64,000 bases of DNA from contig NZ_HG428748.1 of NCBI RefSeq assembly GCF_000380245.2, forward strand, positions 28,298 to 92,297. Direction: 5' to 3'. Source of the stretch: Bacillus massiliigorillae. Lineage in GTDB: Bacteria > Bacillota > Bacilli > Bacillales > DSM-1321. The translations under genes were made by a program, and so were the position numbers. Every line of letters starts with the position of its first letter. Positions within the stretch are counted from its first letter, which is position 1. The notes beneath the pieces are model-generated. The model worked only from the letters and a program-made list of their open reading frames with translations. It was not told where the DNA came from and ran no database searches. Shown here piece after piece: positions 47,560 through 55,393 of this stretch.

Positions 47560-47614
47560 TATTGTCTGAGTCAATAAATTTATATTAATGCATTTTATTG
47601 TCTGAGTCAATAAA
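47560..47614 (-). promoter_or_regulatory. promoter with paired operator-like repeats
   Basis: TATTGTCTGAGTCAATAAA occurs exactly twice (47560-47578 and 47596-47614), 36 bases apart. On the minus strand the distal copy supplies the -35 box TTGACT (47610-47605). TAATAT (47587-47582) is the -10 at 17-base spacing. The proximal copy sits just past the -10, where a repressor would block initiation. The regulator is unknown; the nearby HTH protein is a candidate. Confidence 0.65.
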
Positions 47615-47689
47615 AATAACAAAACTTAACTTAAATAACTAAATTCATAATCATTCTAAAATTCCTTTAGCTATTTATTGCACTTTTTC

Positions 47690-48345
47690 GATGAAAGGGT
47701 TTTATTACCTATACAAATTGAAATCCTATAGGGTCAGAGCTGCTCCCTCTGTCAAAACGCTGTCGTTGCTAGTACCGACACGAGTGAAACTAGAAACAGA
47801 ATATCTGAACGTGGGATTTGCCCTTAAGTCACGATAAATAAGAGGAGGTTAGCTGAGCCGATGCTATAAAATCAGCGTACCATACATCAGTCAAGGATAT
47901 TGCCACTGTATAAAGTCCGGTATGGGAGCCTTAGAGAAGTGACGACAACTTCTTGTGGAAATCGGTCGGGTTGGGATTCTAGTGATTACGGTCACGTAGA
48001 TTGCTAGTGATACTTTGTTGGGTAGAATGACAAAGTGCTAGCTTTGATAGAAATATCGTGTTTAACAGTGGTGACTCACATATGCACTCAGCACATGGAC
48101 GAAGTTGTGTAACATCTATCCTCTAGCCTATAAACTTTATGTTTGTAGAGCTAGGGTAGGTGTTTTGTGATCTAAACCGCAACTCGCAGCATACCGAAGT
48201 TATGTGTTATGAAGGAATGTGGCTCCAGCCATATTCACTGAAATAACATACGAAGTAACACTTACCTGTATTTACCTCTTGAAATTTTAGCGTGAAATGG
48301 TTTTCGTTATCTAGCAGTCAGATGAATTGCCGAAACACTTGATAA
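47690..48345 (+). ncRNA. candidate large structured RNA/leader upstream of paired recombinases
   Basis: About 650 bases without a gene but with many stems on one strand, several kept by G-U pairs. They are CAGAG/CTCTG (47735-47751), TGTCG/CGACA (47761-47780), AGAAGT/ACTTCT (47935-47953), GCTAG..ACTTTGT with ACAAAGT..CTAGC (48003-48042), a 54-base hairpin (48111-48164; AACATCTATCC..CTAGC with GCTAGGGTAGGTGTT), and TGTTAT..AATGTGGCT with AGCCATATT..ATAACA (48205-48248). A TTGCAC/TTTATT promoter (47678-47706) could start it. It ends just before the ribosome site of the first small ORF. I found no group II domain V or group I core. Family not recognised. Confidence 0.5.
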
Positions 48346-48353
48346 GGAGAATT

Positions 48354-48455
48354 ATGATGAATAGAAAGCCAGTACTTACTAGAAACGATAAGAAGATTCG
48401 CTACGCTACAGAGCAAAAGCTAAAGAAGATGAGAGATAAAGGTGTAGTAGTATGA
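48354..48455 (+). CDS. 33-residue basic microprotein
   Basis: ATG at 48354 (a second ATG directly follows) preceded by AAGGAGA. The product MMNRKPVLTRNDKKIRYATE... is strongly basic (11 Lys or Arg in 33). Its stop overlaps the start of the next small ORF (TATGAG), which supports real translation. It is the first ORF after the structured leader and probably a nucleic-acid-binding accessory or leader peptide of the recombinase operon. Not recognised. Confidence 0.5.
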   Translation: MMNRKPVLTRNDKKIRYATEQKLKKMRDKGVVV

Positions 48456-48592
48456 GAGCAATACCTTCCCCACAACTAAAGAAGAAAGCCAACAAATTGG
48501 TGAAACAAGGATTACTATCTCCCTTATTGTTTCATAGTTTTGTAGCTTATGAGAAGGAAAGGATACTACAAGATGAAGAATCCGTCAATTAA
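48452..48592 (+). CDS. 46-residue small protein
   Basis: ATG at 48452 overlaps the preceding stop by 4 bases. The sequence MRAIPSPQLKKKANKL is basic, followed by VKQGLLSPLLFHSFVAYEKE and an acidic tail. The helix-rich shape resembles small regulators of recombinase modules. It is part of a chain of four overlapping or closely spaced small ORFs. Function unknown. Confidence 0.5.
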   Translation: MRAIPSPQLKKKANKLVKQGLLSPLLFHSFVAYEKERILQDEESVN

Positions 48593-48722
48593 TCCTTCAT
48601 TCCCTGGTCAGCAAATCAAAACTGTAACGGTATATATCAAACGTAGCGAACATGAGGCATTCACCCAATTATGTTTACCTCTTTTCGACGAAGACGATGA
48701 ACCTGCGATTAACAGTACATAG
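48573..48722 (+). CDS. 49-residue small protein
   Basis: ATG at 48573 lies inside the end of the preceding ORF (20-base overlap, different frame), with AAGGA 9 bases upstream. It reads MKNPSINPSFPGQQIKTVTV, then YIKRSEHEAFTQLCLPLFDED. The middle looks like a small beta-helix unit. Overlap and ribosome site support expression; no family recognised. Confidence 0.42.
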   Translation: MKNPSINPSFPGQQIKTVTVYIKRSEHEAFTQLCLPLFDEDDEPAINST

Positions 48723-48771
48723 GTATAAAACAATCACTTCCATGTCAATGATGCATGATGAGGTGATATCA

Positions 48772-48933
48772 ATGCGTAAAGTCATTAAACTGCAAACCGT
48801 TCAGCAGGACAATAACGCGGCGCAAGTTTGGATGGAACATCTAATCAACCGACTTTTATTGGAAGAACTGAATCTGCCTATTCCTTTGGTAGCGAAAGCA
48901 GTATATCAACTATCTAAATCAAATCAGAAATGA
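48772..48933 (+). CDS. 53-residue small protein
   Basis: ATG at 48772 with GAGGTG 8 bases upstream; an in-frame start 40 codons earlier lacks one. It begins MRKVIKLQTVQQDNNAAQ and continues as a single amphipathic helix (VWMEHLINRLLLEELNLP). It ends 9 bases before the first recombinase gene, so it is the last small ORF of the chain. Probably an accessory to the recombinases. Confidence 0.55.
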   Translation: MRKVIKLQTVQQDNNAAQVWMEHLINRLLLEELNLPIPLVAKAVYQLSKSNQK

Positions 48934-48942
48934 GGCATACAT

Positions 48943-50349
48943 ATGAATCATAAGTATCATGTCTTCTTTCGTCGCGTTAGCAGTGCTAATCAAGACTTGG
49001 AAACACAGATTGAATTTGATCGTCCATTCAGAGAAGCTTGTGATGAAGACAAAATATTGATCATTGATGAAGATGCGACATCAGCCAATAAGCTCCGAAT
49101 AGACCAACGCCCCAAAATCATGGAGGTTCTCGAACTTATTGAAGCAGATAATGTAGATACAGTATATGCTTATGACCGCACTCGGTTATTTCGTGACTAT
49201 TATGAGGCACAAGACTTCTGCCAAGCTTGCATCGAACATGAAGTGAAGATTATTTTCACGTCGACAAGCAACGGACATATCCCATTCACTGGTGACATCT
49301 TTATGGAAGGTATTCTTAATTTGTTCGGTGATATTGAAGGAAAAAACATTGCTAGAAGAACGGACGAAGCTCGGAGAAAGTATCCGCCTAAGAAATACGG
49401 ATATAGGAAAACAAATGATAAAAAATATCAAAAAGTAATGGAAACAAAGCAAATCATTGAGGAATTCTTCGAAGAAATTCAAGAGATTCACTCCTTGAAA
49501 TCTCTAATTTCTTTTCTAAAGAAGTACCGACAATCTTTAGGGAAAGGTCGAATGGATAAGGATCTTTTGCGAATGGCTACTGATCCTTTCTATGCTGGGT
49601 ATGATTTGCACGGAGGAGAATTTCACCTTCCTCATGTGGACCCTTTTCTATCGAAAGAAAGCTTCCTGCAAATTCAAAAACAACTTGTCCCTGTTATAGA
49701 AGCTTATGAATCACATCTAACAAACATTCAGTCGCTTTATACAAGTCTACCAAAGTGCGGATATTGTCATAAAACATTAAAGCCAAAGCTTACCGCTGAT
49801 CGCTCTGTCACCTTTATGTCATGTTCGTCTAGACATATTAAGGTCTATTATGAAACGAAAGAAATCAATGCAGTAGTACTAGAAACAATCAAGCAAGTGT
49901 TAAATCAATTGGATGCAGACAAGCTCATCTTTGATTCAAATGCAAAAATGAAAGAGATTCGGAAAACACTTAAGGAAGAAATCAATAAAACCAAAAGGGA
50001 AATACAAAAAGCTTCTGATGCGATCCTTTTCTCTGAAAATGATTCCTATAACGAAAACTGGGAAGAAAACGAACAGTATAAAACAATGCAAGAACTTCAT
50101 AAGGTATACAGGTATTTGGAAGAAGAACTAAGGGAAAAACATAAATTGCTAATCGGTAATCAGCAACTATATCAACTCACTATAGAATCCTTAGAAAATC
50201 AGGCAGAAATGAATATCAGCGCTTTAACAGGTCTACTTATCAATGAAGTGCGACTGTTTGCAGAGAAGATAGAAATTGATGTGAACAAATTTGATTATCT
50301 TAGAGATTTCAATACCGAAATAATCATACAACAGGAGGCTTTCTCATGA
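48943..50349 (+). CDS. large serine recombinase, first of a pair
   Basis: 468 residues. The catalytic domain starts FFRRVSSANQDLETQ, with the serine at residue 13. YAYDRTRLFRDYYEAQDF and GDIEGKNIARRTDEARRKYPP (in two parts) match the arginines of the family. A recombinase domain follows, then a zinc ribbon (KCGYCHKTLKP...MSCSSRH, from about residue 272) and a long coiled coil (about 345-420). Length and domain order resemble CcrA/CcrB of staphylococcal cassettes. The ribosome site GAGG is 7 bases upstream. It overlaps the next recombinase by 4 bases. Confidence 0.88.
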   Translation: MNHKYHVFFRRVSSANQDLETQIEFDRPFREACDEDKILIIDEDATSANKLRIDQRPKIMEVLELIEADNVDTVYAYDRTRLFRDYYEAQDFCQACIEHEVKIIFTSTSNGHIPFTGDIFMEGILNLFGDIEGKNIARRTDEARRKYPPKKYGYRKTNDKKYQKVMETKQIIEEFFEEIQEIHSLKSLISFLKKYRQSLGKGRMDKDLLRMATDPFYAGYDLHGGEFHLPHVDPFLSKESFLQIQKQLVPVIEAYESHLTNIQSLYTSLPKCGYCHKTLKPKLTADRSVTFMSCSSRHIKVYYETKEINAVVLETIKQVLNQLDADKLIFDSNAKMKEIRKTLKEEINKTKREIQKASDAILFSENDSYNENWEENEQYKTMQELHKVYRYLEEELREKHKLLIGNQQLYQLTIESLENQAEMNISALTGLLINEVRLFAEKIEIDVNKFDYLRDFNTEIIIQQEAFS

Positions 50350-51812
50350 ACCAACCAGCCTTTGCATACATTCGTCGATCGTCATACAAGCAACAGCAAA
50401 ACCATAGCGTTGAAACACAAAAGGCGCGTATCCTAGACTTTGCAAAGAATAAAGGTCTTTCCATACCGGAAGACTTCATCATTATTGAAGATGTGACCAG
50501 TGCTTATAGTAAGAAAGCCAGCCAACGGAAAGCTTTGATGAGACTGAAAGAACACATGATGGAAAGTGGTATCAACACAGTTGTATTTAATGAAGAGTCT
50601 CGCATGGATCGAACTGGTTATACCTTTGTCCTTGATTTTTACCGTCCTTTATTTCAACACTTTGGCAAACTGAATATATATACGACAGAATCAACTGAAG
50701 TTTGGTCTCCCGATGCCCAACAAGTCAAGATTGCATTCCTTCTTTATCAACAAGAATCCACCATTAAGTCTGAACGTGCTATCGGTGACTTACGAACTCG
50801 TTTGCAATCTGAAGAAGGAAAGCGAAGACGTCCAGGATCCAAGGTACCTTTTGGCTATAATCAAGTGGACAATGAATTAATACCGAATAATCAAGCAGAA
50901 ATCGTATCGTTTATCTATTACTTGCATAGTTGGGGCCACTCTATGAAATATATTGCTGAATGTTTGAATTACGCTGATATACCATCTGCCACAAATGGAA
51001 AATGGGCTGTCAGCAGTATCGAATCCATTCTGAAAAACAAAGTATATACAGGCACTTTGCAGTGGAACATCAAGAAAGGAAAGGCAGCGGAAACATTTAC
51101 GTTCCCTTCTTCCCACCCATCCATCGTCCCTACCACTCTAATCGAATTGATAGAGATGAACTATCAACTGCAGGAAACCTATGGGCGAATGAATACACCG
51201 TTCTTACTTTTAAACAAAGTATGCTGTAGCAATTGTCAACAAACACTGGTATGTAAGAATGCTTCCACAAAACGAAGTGGCAAGTCATACAAGTATCAAT
51301 ATTACATCTGCACTCACTGTTCTTACAAATGGCCTGCAGAAGAATTACACAGTACAGTCTACGAGAAATTGGTTCGTTATATCAAGCAACTATTGTCTGA
51401 TAATGAACAACATAAGGTGATGGAACAATCCATTCAACAACATCAACTGTTTTTCGACCAATGCATCGAAGAAGTAGAACACAAGCTCAACCTTCTTCTC
51501 ACTAAAGAAGCACTAGCAAAAGCAAATTCCGATGAAAAACTTCTCGATTTAATCATGTATAAAAATGAAGAGCTCATTCAAGAAAGAGAATTATTGCATT
51601 CTAAACAACAATTGCTTGAAACCATACATGAATCATTATTAAATGGTACCTTCTTAGAAAGATTTACACTAGTCTCTGAAGAAAGCATGCACACGCAAGA
51701 ATTACGACTATTAATTTTATATTTCGTTGAATCGATTACTGTATCGGCTTCTTCAGCACCCAAAATCACTTTTTCATCAGATGTGTTGCGAGATTTATTC
51801 GCGGAAGAATAG
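50346..51812 (+). CDS. large serine recombinase, second of a pair
   Basis: 488 residues. Catalytic serine in AYIRRSSYKQQQNHSVETQ (Ser12). Further motifs are FNEESRMDRTGYTF and STIKSERAIGDLRTRL, then the recombinase domain VPFGYNQVDNELIPN and IESILKNKVYTGTLQW. The zinc ribbon is KVCCSNCQQTLVCKN with YICTHCSYKWP (from about residue 291), and a C-terminal coiled coil follows. Its ATG is embedded in the stop of the first recombinase (ATGA), so the two are made together and probably act as a heteromer. The target site is unknown. Confidence 0.88.
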   Translation: MNQPAFAYIRRSSYKQQQNHSVETQKARILDFAKNKGLSIPEDFIIIEDVTSAYSKKASQRKALMRLKEHMMESGINTVVFNEESRMDRTGYTFVLDFYRPLFQHFGKLNIYTTESTEVWSPDAQQVKIAFLLYQQESTIKSERAIGDLRTRLQSEEGKRRRPGSKVPFGYNQVDNELIPNNQAEIVSFIYYLHSWGHSMKYIAECLNYADIPSATNGKWAVSSIESILKNKVYTGTLQWNIKKGKAAETFTFPSSHPSIVPTTLIELIEMNYQLQETYGRMNTPFLLLNKVCCSNCQQTLVCKNASTKRSGKSYKYQYYICTHCSYKWPAEELHSTVYEKLVRYIKQLLSDNEQHKVMEQSIQQHQLFFDQCIEEVEHKLNLLLTKEALAKANSDEKLLDLIMYKNEELIQERELLHSKQQLLETIHESLLNGTFLERFTLVSEESMHTQELRLLILYFVESITVSASSAPKITFSSDVLRDLFAEE

Positions 51813-51819
51813 ATGCAAT

Positions 51820-52016
51820 ACCGAAATTCCTAAATCCTTAATGGATGAAAAATCGAGTGTCATCTTAGGTGACATTCTTTACATACATATCAAATATTTG
51901 AAAAGGCACTAGCACTGCCTTTTCAGCCATTATGTTTTCGATACTACATCTGTAATGGTATACCAATATGGATATAGTGCCGAAACCTATTACCAGTATA
52001 GACAAAGAACCGAAAT
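51820..52016. repeat. short CCGAAA-type repeats before the excisionase gene
   Basis: ACCGAAAT (51820-51827), GCCGAAAC (51979-51986) and ACCGAAAT (52009-52016), the last two each a short distance after TATAG, lie around the excisionase promoter. A further GCCGAAAC is at 48329-48336 before the small ORFs. They could be binding sites for an element regulator. Weak evidence from short words. Confidence 0.3.
51901..51923 (+). terminator. terminator after the recombinase pair
   Basis: AAAAGGCA/TGCCTTTT stem, loop CTAGCAC, 88 bases after the second recombinase. The T-run is part of the stem, so efficiency is uncertain. Confidence 0.6.
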
Positions 52017-52050
52017 ATAAACATAAAAGCAATTTTGGAGGGGTTTACTT

Positions 52051-52284
52051 ATGAATCAAACAAAACAATATACGACTTGGGAATCTCTACCCGATACATT
52101 AACAGCGTCTCACATCGCGCAGTTTCTTGGAATCTCAAGAAAAACAGTCTATGAATTATTCAAGCAACATGTAGAACACGGTGGCATTCCCAACTTTGAT
52201 ATTGGCGCCTCTAAGCGAGTAGAAAAAGCCGATTTAGCTATGTGGATTGCCAATCAAAAACAGAAAAAAACTCAAGCAATGTAG
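52051..52284 (+). CDS. excisionase/HTH-17 DNA-binding protein
   Basis: 77 residues with the MerR-like winged helix of excisionases: LTASHIAQFLGISRKTVYEL, then IPNFDIGASKRVEKADLAMW. The ATG has GGAGGGG about 8 bases upstream. It precedes the integrase gene by 130 bases and is expected to bind the element ends and favour excision. Confidence 0.85.
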   Translation: MNQTKQYTTWESLPDTLTASHIAQFLGISRKTVYELFKQHVEHGGIPNFDIGASKRVEKADLAMWIANQKQKKTQAM

Positions 52285-52414
52285 ATTAAGAATAGAAGAA
52301 AAGTAATTCCTTCTTATCCTTACATAGTAAATAAAGAAAACGTATCTGCTACATGTGCAGTGGAAATAATAAATAATCGTAGGAACATTACACCAAAGAA
52401 AAGAGGTTTACGAA

Positions 52415-53623
52415 ATGAAAGGACATTTTCATCGTAGAGGCTGTACATGCAAAAAGAAACGATGCAGTTGTGGCTCAACTTGGAGCTTCGTAATTGATAT
52501 CGGGCGAGACCCCGCTACTGGGAAGAGAAAACAAAAGACGAAAGGAGGATTTCGAACAAAACAAGAAGCTGAATCAGCTGCTACAGAGCTTATTTATGAA
52601 ATCAATCAAGGCATGTACGTGCAGGAACAGAACGTCGTCTTCAAAGATTTTACAAGCGAATGGCTTCTTATATATAGCGAGAAGAATAACGTAAAACCGG
52701 GTACCATTCGTATCAGACAGCACGAAATCAATAAATTATTGCCCTACTTCTCTCTTTTAAAGCTAAAAGACATCACAGCGAAACGATATCAAGATGCTTT
52801 AAATGATTTAAAAGAAAAAGGTTACGCGGATAATACATTGGATGGTGTACATCGTACCGGAAGAATGATTTTCAAGAAGGCCATTGAAATGAGAATCATT
52901 AAAAACGATCCAACAGAGTTCGCCTATCTAAAGAAAGATCGAAAAACCATTGAGGAATTAGAGGAACAAGAAATCCCGAAATATATGGAAAAAGAAGAGC
53001 TAGCTTTACTATTACAAACATCCGCTCAAAAAGGATTAGATTTGGATTACTTAATCTTCCTTACTCTTTCCTACACAGGCATGCGAGTTGGTGAATTAGT
53101 AGCACTTAAGTGGAAAGACATTGACTTTGAAGAACAGACAATCAGCATTACGAAAACATACTATAATCCGACTAATAACACGCTGGAATACCAACTAGTA
53201 CCACCTAAGACTAGAAGATCTAAGCGAACCATAGTCGTTGCTGAAGATGTTATTGTAGCTCTTAATGAGCATATGGAATTACAAAGAAAGGTTAAGGAAC
53301 GATTAGGTGATGCTTATTTTGATGAAGGATTTATTTTCGCCAAGAATGACAGACATCCTGGCTACCCTATTTTCATTAAGACCATCGAAAACCGAATGGC
53401 TCGATTACTGAAATTAGCAAGACTAAACACAGAGCTTACTCCTCACTCTTTACGCCATACGCACACATCATTGCTTGCAGAAGCGAGAGTAGGATTAGAA
53501 GAAATAATGGACCGATTAGGACACTGCGATGATGAAACAACGAAAAATGTTTATCTGCACGTAACAAAAGAAATGAAAAAAGAGGCTTCTCATAAATTTG
53601 CTCAATTAATGAGAAGCCTCTAA
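52415..53623 (+). CDS. tyrosine integrase of the groEL-targeting element
   Basis: 402 residues. The N-terminus has a Cys-rich arm-binding domain (RGCTCKKKRCSCGSTW), then IGRDPATGKRKQKTKGGF typical of phage and Tn916-type integrases. A SAM-like domain (75-165) follows, and the catalytic domain holds Arg224 (YTGMRVGELVAL), His344-xx-Arg347 (TPHSLRHTHTS), His370 (DRLGHCDDE) and Tyr380. All catalytic residues are present. It lies 85 bases from the right att copy, pointing at it. It probably recombines the 18-bp groEL core. Confidence 0.95.
   Translation: MKGHFHRRGCTCKKKRCSCGSTWSFVIDIGRDPATGKRKQKTKGGFRTKQEAESAATELIYEINQGMYVQEQNVVFKDFTSEWLLIYSEKNNVKPGTIRIRQHEINKLLPYFSLLKLKDITAKRYQDALNDLKEKGYADNTLDGVHRTGRMIFKKAIEMRIIKNDPTEFAYLKKDRKTIEELEEQEIPKYMEKEELALLLQTSAQKGLDLDYLIFLTLSYTGMRVGELVALKWKDIDFEEQTISITKTYYNPTNNTLEYQLVPPKTRRSKRTIVVAEDVIVALNEHMELQRKVKERLGDAYFDEGFIFAKNDRHPGYPIFIKTIENRMARLLKLARLNTELTPHSLRHTHTSLLAEARVGLEEIMDRLGHCDDETTKNVYLHVTKEMKKEASHKFAQLMRSL
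53581..53621 (+). other. 13-bp perfect hairpin at the end of the integrase gene
   Basis: AGAGGCTTCTCAT/ATGAGAAGCCTCT, with a 15-base loop, covers the last 13 codons and first base of the stop. No T-run follows on the plus strand. It may stabilise the int mRNA end or hinder readthrough into groEL antisense. Confidence 0.6.
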
Positions 53624-53636
53624 TCGGGCGAGAAAT

Positions 53637-53656
53637 GTTAACAAAATGTTAGCATT
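53637..53656. repeat. 20-bp repeat shared with the left element end
   Basis: GTTAACAAAATGTTAGCATT, 19 of 20 identical to 39856-39875 and in the same orientation, 52 bases inside the right att copy. Confidence 0.75.
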
Positions 53657-53707
53657 GCTCTTATCCCTTATTCAAAATCCTTATAAATCAAGGGTTTCGG
53701 GGGCAGA

Positions 53708-53725
53708 TTACATCATGCCGCCCAT
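53708..53725. repeat. att repeat, groEL-proximal copy
   Basis: TTACATCATGCCGCCCAT overlaps the groEL stop codon and last five codons (Met-Gly-Gly-Met-Met). The identical copy is at 39721-39738. Recombination here leaves groEL unchanged. Confidence 0.95.
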
Positions 53726-55339
53726 TCCACCCATGCCGCCCATATCAGGCATCATTGGTGCGCCGCCTTCTTGTGGCTTGTCAGCAACTACTGCTTCAGT
53801 AGTTAAGAACATAGCCGCAACAGAAGCTGCGTTTTGTAGTGCGTAACGAGTTACTTTAGTTGGATCTACGATACCAGCTTCGATCATGTTAACCCACTCG
53901 CCGTTTGCTGCGTTGAAGCCTGTTCCTACTTCTTCGCGCTTTAAGCGTTCTACGATTACAGAACCTTCTAAACCAGCGTTGTGAGCGATTTGACGTACAG
54001 GCTCTTCCATTGCACGTAGTACAATGTTTACACCAGTAGCTTCGTCACCTTCAGCAACGATTTCAGCTACTTTGTTGTATACGTTAAGAAGTGCAGTACC
54101 ACCACCTGATACGATACCTTCTTCAACTGCTGCACGAGTTGAGTTAAGAGCATCTTCAATACGTAATTTGCGTTCTTTAAGCTCAGTTTCAGTAGCAGCA
54201 CCAACTTTGATTACTGCAACACCACCAGCTAATTTAGCAAGACGTTCTTGAAGTTTTTCACGATCGAATTCTGAAGTAGTTTCTTCAAGTTGAACACGGA
54301 TTTGGTTGATACGAGCGTCGATATTTGTTTTATCTCCAGCACCTTCAACGATTACAGTGTTTTCTTTTGTTACAACGATTTTAGCTGCGCGTCCTAGTGA
54401 TTCAAGACCAGCTGATTTAAGGTCACGACCTAATTCTTCAGTAATCACTTCACCACCAGTTAATGCAGCTATATCTTCTAGCATTGCTTTACGACGGTCA
54501 CCAAATCCAGGAGCTTTAACAGCTACTGCATTGAATGTTCCACGTAATTTGTTCACTACTAGAGTTGCAAGAGCTTCACCTTCAACATCTTCAGCAACGA
54601 TTAATAATGGTTTGCTTTGTTGAACAACTTGCTCAAGAACTGGTAGGATTTCTTGAATGCTACCGATTTTCTTATCAGTGATTAAGATGAATGGATTGTC
54701 AAGAACTGCTTCCATTTTATCTGAATCAGTTACCATGTATGCAGATGCATATCCACGGTCGAATTGCATACCTTCTACAACGTCTAATTCAGTTGTGAAA
54801 CCTTTAGATTCTTCAATTGTGATAACACCGTCGTTACCAACACGTTCCATAGCCTCTGAAATAAGTTGTCCAACTTCAGAATCAGCTGCAGAAATAGCTG
54901 CTACTTGAGCGATAGACTCTTTATTTTCGATTGGTTTAGAAATTGCTTGTAATTCTTCTACAGCTAATTTAACTGCTTTCTCGATACCTTTGCGAATACC
55001 CATTGGGTTAGCACCAGCTGTAACGTTCTTTAAGCCTTCGCGAATCATCGCTTGAGCAAGAACTGTTGCAGTAGTTGTACCGTCACCAGCGATATCATTT
55101 GTTTTGCTTGCTACTTCAGCAACTAGTTTAGCACCCATGTTTTCGAATGCATCTTCTAGTTCGATTTCTTTAGCAATTGTTACACCATCATTAGTAATAA
55201 GTGGTGAACCAAATTTCTTTTCTAGAACCACGTTGCGTCCTTTTGGTCCAAGAGTAACTTTTACTGCATTTGCAAGAGCATCTACACCACGAAGCATCGA
55301 ACGACGAGCTTCTTCACTGAACTTAATGTCTTTTGCCAT
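53708..55339 (-). CDS. groEL: chaperonin GroEL (Hsp60)
   Basis: 543 residues, full length. Characteristic segments are KDIKFSEEARRSMLRGVD, VTLGPKGRNVVLEKKFG, the ATP-site DGTTTATVLAQAM, and the Gly-Met-rich tail MPDMGGMGGMGGMM. Forms the double-ring folding chamber capped by GroES. The ATG at 55339 has AGGGAGG about 8 bases upstream. It is the second gene of the CIRCE-controlled groESL operon. A mobile element sits directly at its stop codon and has moved its terminator 14 kb away. Confidence 0.99.
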   Translation of the reverse strand: MAKDIKFSEEARRSMLRGVDALANAVKVTLGPKGRNVVLEKKFGSPLITNDGVTIAKEIELEDAFENMGAKLVAEVASKTNDIAGDGTTTATVLAQAMIREGLKNVTAGANPMGIRKGIEKAVKLAVEELQAISKPIENKESIAQVAAISAADSEVGQLISEAMERVGNDGVITIEESKGFTTELDVVEGMQFDRGYASAYMVTDSDKMEAVLDNPFILITDKKIGSIQEILPVLEQVVQQSKPLLIVAEDVEGEALATLVVNKLRGTFNAVAVKAPGFGDRRKAMLEDIAALTGGEVITEELGRDLKSAGLESLGRAAKIVVTKENTVIVEGAGDKTNIDARINQIRVQLEETTSEFDREKLQERLAKLAGGVAVIKVGAATETELKERKLRIEDALNSTRAAVEEGIVSGGGTALLNVYNKVAEIVAEGDEATGVNIVLRAMEEPVRQIAHNAGLEGSVIVERLKREEVGTGFNAANGEWVNMIEAGIVDPTKVTRYALQNAASVAAMFLTTEAVVADKPQEGGAPMMPDMGGMGGMGGMM

Positions 55340-55393
55340 GTTTCCATTACCTCCCTAGAATATTAACGTTTTATAAAAAAAGTAAGTATAGTA

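Larger units (their letters stand above)
39721..53725. mobile_element. integrative element inserted in the groEL 3' end
   Basis: An element of about 13,990 bases between exact 18-bp direct repeats made from the groEL 3' end. An integrase and excisionase lie next to the groEL-proximal end, and 20-bp near-identical repeats sit inside both ends (39856-39875 and 53637-53656). Cargo: hsdR-hsdS-hsdM with an HTH regulator, a DUF4352-type secreted protein, and a module of structured leader, small ORFs and paired serine recombinases. There are no conjugation or phage structural genes, so it is mobilisable or satellite-like and not a complete ICE or prophage. groEL remains intact. Confidence 0.9.

Noticed and set aside
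47690..48345. Group II or group I intron
   Set aside because: No domain V-type hairpin, no intron-encoded reverse transcriptase or homing nuclease, and no recognisable P7/S core. The stretch leads directly into a ribosome site.
48943..51812. Staphylococcal-type SCC element
   Set aside because: Recombinases resemble Ccr pairs, but the insertion site is groEL and not rlmH, and no Cch-type helicase is present.
39721..53725. Prophage or complete conjugative element
   Set aside because: No structural, lysis, terminase, relaxase or type IV secretion genes among the cargo.
54024..55358. Several long plus-strand frames opposite groEL
   Set aside because: Antisense shadows of a highly conserved, codon-biased gene; Ser/Ala/Thr-rich composition.
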